Shown here one piece after another: positions 32,576-42,133 of a stretch of 64,000 nt of DNA. Under the pieces are notes generated by a model, which made no database searches, was not told the DNA's origin, and saw nothing but the letters and a program-made list of their open reading frames with translations. Positions within the stretch are counted from its first letter, which is position 1. Each line of letters starts with the position of its first letter. This stretch comes from JAGQIB01 sp041393395 (GTDB lineage Bacteria; ARS69), in NCBI GenBank assembly GCA_041393395.1, contig JAWKKG010000002.1, forward strand, positions 620,001 to 684,000, written 5' to 3'. The position numbers and the translations under genes are program-made.

Positions 32576-33201
32576 GACGCCTCCTCCCGCACCGCGTTCC
32601 GCTGCCGGCGCCAGTTGAACAGGAGCAACCAGCCGGCGAGCGTGAAGAAGCCGCCGCTCGGCAGGATCATCATGACCCACTCCTGGAAGCGCCCGGGCAG
32701 CACGGGGAATCCGAACAGAGTGCCGCTGCCGAGGATCTCGCGCACCACGCCGAGGCACATCAGGGCGAACGCGAACCCGAGCCCCATGCCGAGGCCGTCG
32801 GCGACCGACGCGCGGATGCCGTTCTTGGACGCGAACGCCTCCGCGCGCCCGAGGATCACGCAGTTCACGACGATCAGCGCGATGAATGCTCCGAGCGCCT
32901 TGTGGAGGTCGAGGCTGATCGCCTGGATCACGTAGTCCACCACGGTCACGAACGTGGCGATGACGAGGATGAACGTCGCGATCCGGACTTCCTTGGGAAT
33001 GAACCGGCGCAGCGCGGAGACGACGAGGTTCGAGCTCACGAGCACGAACAGGGTCGCGAGGCCCATGGCGAGCGCGTTCCGCGCGGTGTTCGTGACGGCC
33101 AGGGTCGGGCACATGCCGAGCACCTGGACGAACACCGGGTTCTCGCGCCAGAGCCCCTTCAGGAACTCATCGGTCGTCGAAGGGGTGGAGTGACCGCTCA
33201 C
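32572..33201 (-). CDS. rnfE: Rnf electron transport complex subunit E
   Basis: A 209-residue membrane subunit, homologous to NqrD and paralogous to RnfA. Motifs are FLKGLWRENPVFVQVLGMCP, the Cys-bearing LGMCPTLAVTN and VVNCVILGRAEAFASKN, and DGLGMGLGFAFAL. These Cys residues are the partners of those in RnfA for the intramembrane cluster. It starts at GTG 33201, overlapping the rnfG stop by 4 bases. The C-terminal tail WRRQRNAVREEAS is slightly extended and basic. The other genes of the complex flank it in order. Confidence 0.95.
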   Translation of the reverse strand: MSGHSTPSTTDEFLKGLWRENPVFVQVLGMCPTLAVTNTARNALAMGLATLFVLVSSNLVVSALRRFIPKEVRIATFILVIATFVTVVDYVIQAISLDLHKALGAFIALIVVNCVILGRAEAFASKNGIRASVADGLGMGLGFAFALMCLGVVREILGSGTLFGFPVLPGRFQEWVMMILPSGGFFTLAGWLLLFNWRRQRNAVREEAS

Positions 33202-33881
33202 GGCTTCACCTCGAGGGATTCGTGGCCGCTCCGGATGCGCGGCGCCCAGGCGGATGCGCTCGCACCGAGGAGTGATCCGATCGCCTTCGACGAGATCGTG
33301 GCGCCGGTGATGCTGTCGATCTCCCAGGGGTTCGACTTCGTGCCGTGCTTCACCGCGGCGACGTCGTGCCGGAGTGCCTGTCCGTCGTCGGTCAGCGAGA
33401 CATCCAGGCGGCGGAAGTTCTCGAGGAACGCCGGGTCGTGTTCGATGCGGTCTCCGAGCCCCGGCGTCTCGCGACTCTCCAGCACCTTCAGCCCGACGAC
33501 CGCCTCCTCCGTGACCGAGTAGCCCCAGAGCACGTGGATCACGTCCTGGTAACCCATGCCGGCCGCCTCGATTGCGACCCCGACGAGTCGGCCGTCCGTG
33601 TCGTACCCCGCGTAGACGCGCGCTTCGCCGGCCGCCTCGACGCGGAGCGGCGCGAATCCGCCGCTCTCCTGCCAGCGGAACGTGGCGCTCGACACGGCTC
33701 CCGGGAGAACGTCGTAGATCGCGGCCGCGAGTGCCTCCGCCCGGTTGTGCTCGATGCGCGGTTTCGTGCCGAGGTAGGCGCTCACGATGATGAGGCCGCA
33801 CGCGAGCCCCACGCCGACCATGGCGCGGAACATCGGCCAGGTCCCGGAGGGCGCGGCCACCGGCAGCTGCCCGGCGCTCAC
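33198..33881 (-). CDS. rnfG: Rnf electron transport complex subunit G, covalent FMN protein
   Basis: A 227-residue protein with one N-terminal membrane helix (MVGVGLACGLIIVSAYLG) and a periplasmic FMN-binding domain. The flavinylation site is DSITGATISSKA, with FMN expected on Thr195 through a phosphoester bond. GLKVLESRETPGLGDRI is the other family hallmark. Attachment needs an ApbE-type flavin transferase, which is not encoded in this window. The GTG at 33881 overlaps the rnfD stop by 4 bases. Confidence 0.95.
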   Translation of the reverse strand: MSAGQLPVAAPSGTWPMFRAMVGVGLACGLIIVSAYLGTKPRIEHNRAEALAAAIYDVLPGAVSSATFRWQESGGFAPLRVEAAGEARVYAGYDTDGRLVGVAIEAAGMGYQDVIHVLWGYSVTEEAVVGLKVLESRETPGLGDRIEHDPAFLENFRRLDVSLTDDGQALRHDVAAVKHGTKSNPWEIDSITGATISSKAIGSLLGASASAWAPRIRSGHESLEVKP

Positions 33882-34900
33882 GAGGTCCTCGCGCGTCGGG
33901 TGCCGTACACCCGGGGCCGGATCAACGCATCGATCTGGGGCGAGACGGCGTTCCCGAGCAGGATCGCGTACATCACGCCCTCGGGCATCCCGCCCCACGT
34001 GCGGATCACGATCACGAGGGCGCCGATCAGAACGCCGTAGATCACGCAACCGAGTGACGTCATCGGTGACGCGACCATGTCCGTGGCCATGAACGTCGCG
34101 CCGAGCGCGAGCCCGCCGGCGAGCAGCATGAACGGCGCCGACGCGTACCGGGTCGGATCGACCGCGTGCAGCACACCGGAGATGGCGCCCACGGTGAGCA
34201 GCAAGGCAACCGGGATCCGCCAGTTCATCATGTTGCGGGCCACGAGGTACGCGCCCCCGAACAGGATGAGCAGCGCGCTCGTCTCGCCGGTGGAGCCGGA
34301 CGTGAACCCGAACGCGAGATCCCGCGCCGACGCGGCCACGCGCTCGAACTTCCACGCGGCGAGCGGGGTGGCGCCCGTCGTCGCGTCGAGCACCGGTTCC
34401 AGGAACGGCGGCGTCCAGAGGACCGCCGGTACCGCGCGGAAACGATCCGGCAGGAAGCCGGCCGACCACGTGGTCATGGCGACCGGGAAGCTCGCCTGCA
34501 GGAGCGCGCGGCCCACGAGGGCCGGATTGAACGCGTTGTAGCCGAGCCCGCCGAAAAGCCATTTGCCGGCAGCGATGGCCAGGAAGCCGCCGAGCGCGGT
34601 CATCCACAGCGGAAGCGTGGGCGGGAGCGTGAGTCCGTAGAGGAGACCGGTGATCACGGCGGACCAGTCGGCCACGGTCGAGACCCGCCGCGAGAGCCGG
34701 CACATCCACCACTCCGTGGCCACGCACGAGAGGACGGCCACGGTGAGCGTGAGCAGGCCCGCGAGCCCGAACGCCCACACCGCGAAAGCGGACGCCGGCA
34801 GGAGTGCGAGAACCACGTTGAACATGATCGTGTCCACGGCGTGGCCGCTCAGCACGTGCGGCGAGGTCCGGATCTCGAGGGTCTTCGCGAGAGGACTCAC
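33878..34900 (-). CDS. rnfD: Rnf electron transport complex subunit D, covalent FMN protein
   Basis: A 340-residue membrane subunit homologous to NqrB. It starts LEIRTSPHVLSGHAVDTIMF and has multiple helices, with the FMN attachment motif DATTGATPL (Thr178) in the loop after the third or fourth helix and GGLGYNAFNPALVGRALLQA upstream. Further family motifs are FATDMVASPMT-like FMATDMVASPMTSLGC and GGMPEGVMYAILLGNAV. The GTG at 34900 overlaps the rnfC stop by 4 bases and the end overlaps the rnfG start. With RnfG it relays electrons across the membrane. Confidence 0.95.
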   Translation of the reverse strand: MSPLAKTLEIRTSPHVLSGHAVDTIMFNVVLALLPASAFAVWAFGLAGLLTLTVAVLSCVATEWWMCRLSRRVSTVADWSAVITGLLYGLTLPPTLPLWMTALGGFLAIAAGKWLFGGLGYNAFNPALVGRALLQASFPVAMTTWSAGFLPDRFRAVPAVLWTPPFLEPVLDATTGATPLAAWKFERVAASARDLAFGFTSGSTGETSALLILFGGAYLVARNMMNWRIPVALLLTVGAISGVLHAVDPTRYASAPFMLLAGGLALGATFMATDMVASPMTSLGCVIYGVLIGALVIVIRTWGGMPEGVMYAILLGNAVSPQIDALIRPRVYGTRRARTS

Positions 34901-36231
34901 TTCGGGGCTCCTGCCTTTCGGACCGCGGCCTTCGCCACCCGGAACTGCTGGACGAGCGGAATGTGCGACGGACACACGAACGAGCACGAGCCGCACTCGA
35001 AGCAGTCCATCAGGTGGAACTCCTTCGCCATCCGGTCGTACTCGCCGTTGCGCGCGAGCGCGCCGAGGGTCGAGGGGTCGAGGAAGATCGGGCACGCGTC
35101 GACGCAGTACGCGCATCGGATGCACGGGTACACCGGCCGCGCGGAACGTTGCGCCGAGGGCTCGTCGAACGCGACGACGCCCGACGTCCCCTTGGTGATC
35201 GGCTGGTCCAGCGTGGACGCGGCCTGGCCCATCATGGGGCCGCCGAGGAAGACGCGGGAAACGTCGCCGGTGACGCCGGCCTGCTCCAGCAGGTAGCGCA
35301 ACGGTGTGCCGATCGGGATGCGGTAGTTGCCCTTCTTTGCGACAGCCGGGCCGGTGATCGTGATGACGCGCTCGTGGATGCCGCGCCCGCGGGGCAGCAG
35401 CCGTCCGATCTCGGCCGTCGTCGCGACGTTCACGCAGATCGCGTGCACGTCGAGCGGCAGGCCGCCGGAAGGCACTTCGCGCCCGAGCAGCGCCGTGATC
35501 AGCATCTTCTCGGCGCCCTGCGGGTACTTCACGCGGAGTACCGCGACTTCGGCGGGCAGATCGGCCGGCAGCCCCTGCCGGAGATGCTCGGCCGCATCGG
35601 GCTTGTTCGCCTCCACGCCGATGATCGCGCGCTGCGCGCCGCACACGCGAAGCAGGTAGCGGATCCCCTCGTAGATGTCGTCCCGCTGCTGCAGCATCAC
35701 GCGGTGGTCGGTGGTGAGGTAGGGCTCGCACTCCACGCCATTGATGATCAGCGTGTCGACGTGCTTCCCTTCGGGGATCTTCAGCTTCACGTGCGTCGGG
35801 AACGCGGCGCCGCCCAGCCCCACGACGCCCGCCGCCTGGATCGCCGCGACGATCGCGTCGGGATCCGCGTCGACCGGGCAGGGCTTGCCCTCCGCGACCT
35901 CCTGGGTGGAGCCGGGGAAGGGCTGAATGAACACGGACGGGATCATCCGGCCGCCACCGCCGGGCGCGAGCGCGATCTTGCGCACGATACCCGAGGCGGG
36001 GGAGTGCATCGCCACGGAGACGAACCCGTCGGGCCGCGCGATGCACTGCCCGCGCGCGACCTCCTGTCCCTCGCGCACGATCGGCACCGCGGGCTTGCCG
36101 AGATGCTGCGACAGCGGCACGACCAGCGGATCCGCAAAGGGGAACTGCCGGATCGCGAGCGCGCTCGTCTCCGTCTTGTGCTCCGGCGGGTGCACTCCGT
36201 GCCGGAAGGTCTTGAGACCCAGGAGTCCCAC
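34897..36231 (-). CDS. rnfC: Rnf electron transport complex subunit C (NADH/FMN and Fe-S subunit)
   Basis: A 444-residue peripheral subunit, homologous to NqrF/NuoF-like proteins in its FMN/NADH site. The N-terminus (GVHPPEHKTETSALAIRQFP) and the biotinyl/lipoyl-like PASGIVRKIALAPGG precede GGAAFPTHVKLKIPEGKHVD and INGVECEPYLTTDHRVML. Two 4Fe-4S motifs lie near the C-terminus: CIRCAYCVDACPIFLDP and CFECGSCSFVCPSHIPL. It is on the compact side for RnfC, lacking the long C-terminal extension of the E. coli RsxC. The GTG at 36231 lies only 9 bases after the stop of the POR-like gene. Confidence 0.95.
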   Translation of the reverse strand: MGLLGLKTFRHGVHPPEHKTETSALAIRQFPFADPLVVPLSQHLGKPAVPIVREGQEVARGQCIARPDGFVSVAMHSPASGIVRKIALAPGGGGRMIPSVFIQPFPGSTQEVAEGKPCPVDADPDAIVAAIQAAGVVGLGGAAFPTHVKLKIPEGKHVDTLIINGVECEPYLTTDHRVMLQQRDDIYEGIRYLLRVCGAQRAIIGVEANKPDAAEHLRQGLPADLPAEVAVLRVKYPQGAEKMLITALLGREVPSGGLPLDVHAICVNVATTAEIGRLLPRGRGIHERVITITGPAVAKKGNYRIPIGTPLRYLLEQAGVTGDVSRVFLGGPMMGQAASTLDQPITKGTSGVVAFDEPSAQRSARPVYPCIRCAYCVDACPIFLDPSTLGALARNGEYDRMAKEFHLMDCFECGSCSFVCPSHIPLVQQFRVAKAAVRKAGAPK

Positions 36232-36240
36232 GGCGTTCCC

Positions 36241-39200
36241 CTAGTTGAACTTCTCGGCCCGCTGGATCAGATCGTCGACGTTCTTCGCCGAGCGATCCTT
36301 GGGCAGTCCGGGATGGATCACCCGCGCGGTGCAGCGCTCCGCCGCCTTGACGAGATCCTCGTACGGACCGCCCGTGGCGTTCTTGATCACGGCCTTCTTG
36401 TCCGCGTTGTACTCGAAGATCTTCGGATTCAGCTTGATGCACTCGTCGCACGCGGTGCATTCCGGCGTGTCGATCCAGGGCGCGAGCCAGTCGCCGCCGC
36501 CGGCCGGCGCGGTCTCGCCGTCGGTCGCGGTCGCGACGCCACCTTCGGCGAGGGCCGCGAGGGTGATGTCGCCGCCCCCGGCCAGTCGGACGAGCCCCGC
36601 GGCGATCCTGCCTGCGACGTCGGTTCGCACACGCTCCTCGATCGCCTCCTCGGAGATCTCGGCGCGATCCAGGCCCGCGAGCGACTTCAGCATCGTCCAG
36701 AAGTTCGCGCGATCCTCGCAGGACTCCACGATCGTACGGTCCACGAGCAGGCGGCTCAGCCGCATCGCCTTGTCCACGGACCAGATGTACGGGAAGCGCC
36801 CGGCCCGGCCCGACTCGTCGAGCTCGAGGAACTCGGCCAGCGGGATCATCTTCTCGTTCCAGGTGTCCGCGGGCGCGACGCGGAAATGCTTCCGGAACCG
36901 GACTTCCGTGACCGCGAAGTCCGCGAACGTGAGCGGCAACGTCATCTCGCGATCGCGTCCGCCCTCGCGGTACTTCACCGTGTAGGTCGGCCAGGCCGTT
37001 TCCGGCGACGGGTTGCCGGAGAGATCGAAGCACTCGTCGGGGGTGCGGCCCTTCTCCGGATCGTACGTGAACAGCGGGTAGGCTCGCGATTCCACCGCGA
37101 GCTTCGCCTGCTGCGAGGACATGTCATCGCCGATGCCGTGCTCCGGCTGACACGACGAGTACAGGTTGAACAGGGCCGGTCGCCGCTGCTTGAGGCCGTG
37201 GATGAAGCCCTCGATCATGTGGCTGGGGTGCGCGATCGTGCTCTGCAGCACGAACGTGTTCCGGTGTGCCATGCCGAGGAGTCCGATCTCCTTGCGCGGC
37301 TCCTGCTTGCCCTGGATCGCCTTGCCGTACTGGGCCATGTCGGAGATCTGACCGATGAAGCCGGACGTGCACGCCTGTCCGCCCGTGTTCGAGTAGACCT
37401 GCGTGTCGACCACCAGCGTCTTGATCGGCTTGCCGGAGGCGAGTGCGCGCGAGAGGTTCTGGAAGCCGATGTCGTACATCGCGCCGTCGCCGCCCACCGC
37501 GACCACCGGCGGACAGAGCTCCCACTCGTCGTCCGTGAACCGGGTCCAGTCGAAGTACCGGAGCTCTTCGTCGTGACGCTTGGGATCGTACTGACCGGCG
37601 AGCTCGAGCTCGGCCAGGCGGACGGCCTTGAAGCCCTCCGCCATCTTCGCCATGTGTCCCTCGAACACGCCCATCGCGACCGAGGCCGCGTCCTGGAAGA
37701 GATGATTCGCCCAGGGGAACGGGTACGGGTTGAACGGGTACGTGCTGCCCCACACCGAGGTGCAGCCGGTCGCGTTCAGCATGCCGAGGCGGGAGCGGCC
37801 CCGTCCGGTGGTTCCCTCCAGGTACTTCGCGCGGAGCGCCTTGAGATCGGCGACGAGCTTCGTCACCCGCCGCAGCCAATCCTGGTCGATCGGGCGTCCG
37901 CCCTCGCGGGACTCCATCTTCTTCGCGAGGTCGGAGAGGGTGAGGTCCTTGTCCGCGGACTCGGCGAGGAGGCGGGAGAGATCGTCGTCCACGTGCATCT
38001 CGCCCACGAGCTTGAGCTGGACGTGGCGCTCGAGGTTCCCGATGAGCTCGCCGAGCTTCTCCACGTGCCGCGCGACGCGCGGCTGCATCAGCGCCTCGAC
38101 CGTCGCGACGAACAGGTGGATCGCGGTCTTCTCGCTGCAGCCGAGACAGGCGCCGTCGCCGCTGGTGAACGACAGGTAGTTGCTCTTGTCCAGCAGCAGC
38201 GTCTCGAGCGCGCCGATGCCGCGGTCCAGATCCGAGATGCGGCTGTACTTCGCGGGCGTGGTGGGGAGGTCGAGCCAGAACTCCCACTGCTCGCGCAGTC
38301 GGGCCACCGAGGACTCGGTCTGCGGCACGAGGCGGAGCGCGTCGTCGTCACAGACGTTGATGCACTCCATGCAGCCCTTGCAGGTGTACGGGTTCACGGC
38401 GATCGAGAAGAGGCCGCCGTCGCCGGCGTTCTGCTTCTCGGGCACCGCCCAGTACGGCCGCGTGAGCGCGAACGGGAATCCGGACATCGCCTCCCGGAAG
38501 CGCTCGAACTCCTCCTTCAGCTTGGGCGCATCGTCCGGCCCGAGGTCGGATTCCTTCAGCGTGGCCCGGATCGAATCCTCGAGGATCTCGGCGAAGGGGT
38601 CGGTCTCCTTCGCCTCGCGGAGCGCGGCGCGGAGCCGGCGCTCGAGCAACCGGACCGCCTTCGGCAGGTGCTTCAGCTCGGCGCCCTGCCGCCGAAGCCG
38701 CTTGACCACCGTGTCGAGCGCCGCGCCCACGTCCGTGACGAGGCCCGGCATCGCCGTGTCCGGGCACACCGTGTAGCACTTGCCGCACGCCGTGCAGTTC
38801 TCCGGCACGTACTCCGGATGGTGGAAGCGGATGCCCGTCATGTCGCGGAACAGCGCCGACGTGGCCGGCATGATCCCGAGCCCGATGAACGGATCGGTGA
38901 GGTTGTCGTTGCCCATGCCGCGTGCGTAGAAGCTCCCGGTCTGCTCCCAGAACCGCTGCACGTCGCTCCGCCGGTCCGTGCTGGCGGGCAGTGCCTTCAC
39001 CATGACGGGAAGATCCGGCCCGCTCGCGTGCTTGCCGTTCGCCTCCGGCTCCGAGATGGCGCCGGCGGGCACGGCGAGCAACTCGTCGAAGCCGCGCTTG
39101 ACCACGCGCATGTTGTCCTCGACGACGCGTGCGCCCTTGCCGCCGAACTTGTACTGGAGCTGACTCCGGATCGCGTCGAGGAGCGCTTCCTCCGAGAGTC

Positions 39201-41193
39201 CGGCCTGCTCCATGACCGGCGCCGCGGCGAAGAACGCGCCCTGGAACGCGATCCCCTGCATGCGGAGCTGCAGATCCGAGTCGGTCGCCTCCTGGCGCGC
39301 GATCTTGAACCCGTCGATCGCGAACACCTGGATCTTCTTGTCCACGATGATCTTCTGGAATCCGGGCGGGATGCTCTCCCAGACGGATTCCGGCGTCGTC
39401 AACTCGCTCTGGATGATGAACACGCCGCCTTCCTTCAGGCCGGCCAGCGCGTTCGTGTGGTGGAACACGTTCGGATCCGGCGAGAGCACGACGTCCACGT
39501 AGAAGTACTCCGAGTTCACGCGGATCGGCTCCGGCGCGGCGGAGAGGTAGTACGTCGTCGGCTGGCCCTTCTTCTCCGATCCGTATTTCGGATTCGCCTT
39601 GATGTGGTACCCGAGCAGGTCGAACAACGTCATGGCGAGGTTCTTGCCGGTAGTGATCGCGCCCCAGCCGCCGACGGAGTGGAACCGGACCGTGATGCTC
39701 TTCTGCGGCATCAGGTTCGGATTCTCGGAGCCGTGCACCGCGAGCTCCCGCACCCGCGGATACGCGGCTTCGATCTCCTGCTGGTACATCTCCTGCTTCG
39801 GAGTGATCGGGTCCTCGCGGAGGAAGTCGATCGAGAGGTAGAAGAACCGCTTGCGCGGTCCGTCCGGGAGCATGTTCTCGATCGCGCCGATGATGCCCTC
39901 GGGCTGCAGGTCACGGCTGCCCATGCCGAACGAGCCGGAGAACAGCTCCGGTGCTTCCTCGAGCTTCGACCAGGAGGGAAGGTGAGGGTGCGCGGGGTTC
40001 CGCGGATCCCGTCCGTTCTCCAGGCACTTCGCCACCGTCGCGCGGATCTCCCGCATCAGGGGAAGATCGACGGCAAGCGGCTGGTCGAGGCGCTCGAGCA
40101 CCGCCACGCCCTTGCGGCCCCGCAGGACCCGAGCGATCAGCTCGTCGGGGAACGGGCGGAACATCACGAGGTTCACCACACCGACCTTCAGTCCGCGCGT
40201 CTCGCGGAGGTAGTCCGCGACGGCTTCCGCCGTGGGGATCAGGCTGCCCTGGCCGAGGATGAGCCAGTCCGCGTCGTCGATCCGGTAACCCATCACACGT
40301 TCGTACGAGCGGCCGGTGAGCGCCTCGAATTCCGCGAATGCCTGGTCCGTGAGTTCGCGCACGTGATCGAAGAAGAACGGGCGCTGCGCGGCCACGCTCT
40401 GCATGTACGAGTCCTGGTTCTGGACCAGACCCGCCATGATCGGATTGTCCACGTCCCAGAGGACGGGGATCCGGCGACGCTTGTCGCCGTAGATGATCCG
40501 CTGCGCCGGGGTCGGCGTGTCGATCACGTCGTCGGGTCGGCCGAGATACTCGAGCACGAGCTCTCGCTCGGGAACCTGGATCGACTCGATCAGGTGTGTC
40601 GTGAGGAAGCCGTCCTGGGCGATCGCGCCGGGGGTGAGCGCGAGCTCGGCCACGCGGTGGGCGACCAGGTTGAGGTCGGCCGCCGACTGCGCATCCTTCG
40701 CGAACAGCTGGAAGAAGCCGGTGTCGTCGATGCAGTGGTAGTCGTCGTGGCCGGCGTGGACGTTCAGCGTGGCCTTCGTCATCGCGCGCGCGCCGATGTT
40801 CAGCACGTAAGTGAGTCGCTTGCCGACCGCCGCGTACAGCGACTCGTGCATGTAGGCGATGCCCTGCCCGGAGGAGAAGTTCGACGCCCGGAGTCCGGTC
40901 ATCGACATGCCGGCGGTGACGGCCGCCGCGGCGTGCTCCCCTTCGGGCTCCACGAAGATCAGCGGACGCCCGGAAACGTTGATGTGGCCCGCCGCCGCGT
41001 TCTCCGCCCAGTACTCGCCCATCTGCGTGGAGGGCGTGATCGGGTAGGCGCCGGCGGCGTCCGTCGATTCGCGCTCGCACATGATCACGGCCGTGTTGCC
41101 GTCCATGGCGGCGCGGAGGCCCGGGTACTTCGCCGCGGGCCGACCCTGCGTCGCGTCGTCTTTCTTGCGGGTGAACAGCGTTCGCACTGACAT
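36241..41193 (-). CDS. nifJ: Giant pyruvate:ferredoxin/2-oxoacid oxidoreductase embedded in the Rnf operon
   Basis: A 1650-residue protein that carries all POR domains in one chain; standard homodimeric POR/NifJ is near 1170-1200. In order: pyrimidine-binding alpha domain (AYPITPSTQMGEY near 50; SSGQGIAYM), domain II, gamma domain (FHSVGGWGAITTGKNLA near 510-520), two 4Fe-4S motifs (CTACGKCYTVCP near 800; CKGCMECINVC near 938), and the thiamine-diphosphate domain (GACLGCSEKTA near 1014; GGDGAMYDIGFQNL near 1231; DTQVYSNTGGQ). A ~300-residue C-terminal extension ends in a one-cluster ferredoxin-like segment (CTACDECIKLNPKIF, with a fourth Cys in ERCTARVIHP). It should convert pyruvate or another 2-oxoacid plus CoA to acyl-CoA, CO2 and reduced ferredoxin. 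Position between rnfB and rnfC suggests direct electron delivery to Rnf. Substrate is not certain. Confidence 0.92.
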   Translation of the reverse strand: MSVRTLFTRKKDDATQGRPAAKYPGLRAAMDGNTAVIMCERESTDAAGAYPITPSTQMGEYWAENAAAGHINVSGRPLIFVEPEGEHAAAAVTAGMSMTGLRASNFSSGQGIAYMHESLYAAVGKRLTYVLNIGARAMTKATLNVHAGHDDYHCIDDTGFFQLFAKDAQSAADLNLVAHRVAELALTPGAIAQDGFLTTHLIESIQVPERELVLEYLGRPDDVIDTPTPAQRIIYGDKRRRIPVLWDVDNPIMAGLVQNQDSYMQSVAAQRPFFFDHVRELTDQAFAEFEALTGRSYERVMGYRIDDADWLILGQGSLIPTAEAVADYLRETRGLKVGVVNLVMFRPFPDELIARVLRGRKGVAVLERLDQPLAVDLPLMREIRATVAKCLENGRDPRNPAHPHLPSWSKLEEAPELFSGSFGMGSRDLQPEGIIGAIENMLPDGPRKRFFYLSIDFLREDPITPKQEMYQQEIEAAYPRVRELAVHGSENPNLMPQKSITVRFHSVGGWGAITTGKNLAMTLFDLLGYHIKANPKYGSEKKGQPTTYYLSAAPEPIRVNSEYFYVDVVLSPDPNVFHHTNALAGLKEGGVFIIQSELTTPESVWESIPPGFQKIIVDKKIQVFAIDGFKIARQEATDSDLQLRMQGIAFQGAFFAAAPVMEQAGLSEEALLDAIRSQLQYKFGGKGARVVEDNMRVVKRGFDELLAVPAGAISEPEANGKHASGPDLPVMVKALPASTDRRSDVQRFWEQTGSFYARGMGNDNLTDPFIGLGIMPATSALFRDMTGIRFHHPEYVPENCTACGKCYTVCPDTAMPGLVTDVGAALDTVVKRLRRQGAELKHLPKAVRLLERRLRAALREAKETDPFAEILEDSIRATLKESDLGPDDAPKLKEEFERFREAMSGFPFALTRPYWAVPEKQNAGDGGLFSIAVNPYTCKGCMECINVCDDDALRLVPQTESSVARLREQWEFWLDLPTTPAKYSRISDLDRGIGALETLLLDKSNYLSFTSGDGACLGCSEKTAIHLFVATVEALMQPRVARHVEKLGELIGNLERHVQLKLVGEMHVDDDLSRLLAESADKDLTLSDLAKKMESREGGRPIDQDWLRRVTKLVADLKALRAKYLEGTTGRGRSRLGMLNATGCTSVWGSTYPFNPYPFPWANHLFQDAASVAMGVFEGHMAKMAEGFKAVRLAELELAGQYDPKRHDEELRYFDWTRFTDDEWELCPPVVAVGGDGAMYDIGFQNLSRALASGKPIKTLVVDTQVYSNTGGQACTSGFIGQISDMAQYGKAIQGKQEPRKEIGLLGMAHRNTFVLQSTIAHPSHMIEGFIHGLKQRRPALFNLYSSCQPEHGIGDDMSSQQAKLAVESRAYPLFTYDPEKGRTPDECFDLSGNPSPETAWPTYTVKYREGGRDREMTLPLTFADFAVTEVRFRKHFRVAPADTWNEKMIPLAEFLELDESGRAGRFPYIWSVDKAMRLSRLLVDRTIVESCEDRANFWTMLKSLAGLDRAEISEEAIEERVRTDVAGRIAAGLVRLAGGGDITLAALAEGGVATATDGETAPAGGGDWLAPWIDTPECTACDECIKLNPKIFEYNADKKAVIKNATGGPYEDLVKAAERCTARVIHPGLPKDRSAKNVDDLIQRAEKFN

Positions 41194-41258
41194 CGAATCC
41201 CCCTGGTTCGGTCCGGCGAAACGGTCAGGTCGGCCGGTTCGTGCTCGGAGCTCTCGGT

Positions 41259-42125
41259 CTACGTCGGGCCGTCGGGCCGGAGGCCCTTCCGGATGATCTT
41301 GTGCGCGGCGCCGCCCTTCTCGGGCCCCGTCGCCGCGTCGAGCCAGACGATCGCCCCGGTCGGGCAGCGGGCGATCGGCGCCTTCGTCCGGTGGTCGCGC
41401 GCGTAGTCGACGACCGGCAGGTTGCTCTGCATCGTGATGAGGCCGTTCGGCGCGTCCATCGCGCAGCGCGCGCACGCCGTGCAGGCGACCTCGCAGTCTT
41501 CGAGCAGCTCGTCGCCGGCCTCCAGCGACCGGCACGCCACCCAGAGACGACGACTCACGGGTTGCAGGGAGAACAGGTCCTTCGGGCAGACCTCGACGCA
41601 GTCCCCGCAGGCCGTGCACTTCGCTTCGTCCACGACCGGCAGCGAGTGCTCGTTCATGTGGATCGCGTCGAAGTCGCAGACGACGTCACAGTCCCCGAAG
41701 CCGAGGCAGCCGTAGAAGCAGCCCTTGCCGCCGCCCGACACGGTGGCGGCCGCGCGGCAGGTGCCGAGTCCGTCGTAGTGGGCGCGGTTCCGCGCGACGT
41801 TCGTGCCGCCGGCGCAGGCCAGCCGCGCCACGCGACGTTCCTCGGCGCCGACGTCCACGTTCAGGTAGCGGGCGATCGCGGCGCGACCCTCGTCCGTGCT
41901 CACGGTGCACTTGCCGGGCAACGTCACGCCGTTCACGAGCGCCTCCGCGAAGGGGCGGCAACCGGGAAACCCGCACGCGCCGCAGTTCGAGTGCGGCAGC
42001 ATCTCGTCGACGACGTCGATGCGTGGGTCTTCCTCGACGTGCAGCTTCCGGTGGGCGACGGCGAGAAGCGAGGTCAGCGCAAAGGTGATGCCGCCGAGAG
42101 TGGCGACTGCCGTCAGGACGGGCAT
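41259..42125 (-). CDS. rnfB: Rnf electron transport complex subunit B (Fe-S subunit)
   Basis: A 288-residue protein and the first gene of the operon. An N-terminal membrane helix (VATLGGITFALTSLLAVAH) is followed by the RnfB Fe-S domain with HSNCGACGFPGCRPFAEAL. Then come CAGGTNVARN, a Cys-rich FYGCLGFGDCDVVCDFDAIH and two ferredoxin-type clusters (CTACGDCVEVCPKDLF; CEVACTACARCAMDAP). It accepts electrons from ferredoxin and passes them into the complex. The ATG at 42125 has GAGG eight bases upstream, inside a perfect 12-bp palindrome. The POR gene follows after 65 bases. Confidence 0.95.
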   Translation of the reverse strand: MPVLTAVATLGGITFALTSLLAVAHRKLHVEEDPRIDVVDEMLPHSNCGACGFPGCRPFAEALVNGVTLPGKCTVSTDEGRAAIARYLNVDVGAEERRVARLACAGGTNVARNRAHYDGLGTCRAAATVSGGGKGCFYGCLGFGDCDVVCDFDAIHMNEHSLPVVDEAKCTACGDCVEVCPKDLFSLQPVSRRLWVACRSLEAGDELLEDCEVACTACARCAMDAPNGLITMQSNLPVVDYARDHRTKAPIARCPTGAIVWLDAATGPEKGGAAHKIIRKGLRPDGPT

Positions 42126-42133
42126 TGCGACCG

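Noticed and set aside
34963..41190. 2075-codon open frame on the plus strand opposite rnfC and the POR gene
   Set aside because: Composition is Arg/Ala/Gly/His-rich without any domain. It mirrors a clear POR coding frame, and such antisense openness is expected at this GC content.
36241..41619. Extended POR frame upstream of 41193
   Set aside because: Residues before the ATG at 41193 are out-of-frame rnfB sequence; the ATG has GGGGGA upstream and starts a normal POR N-terminus.
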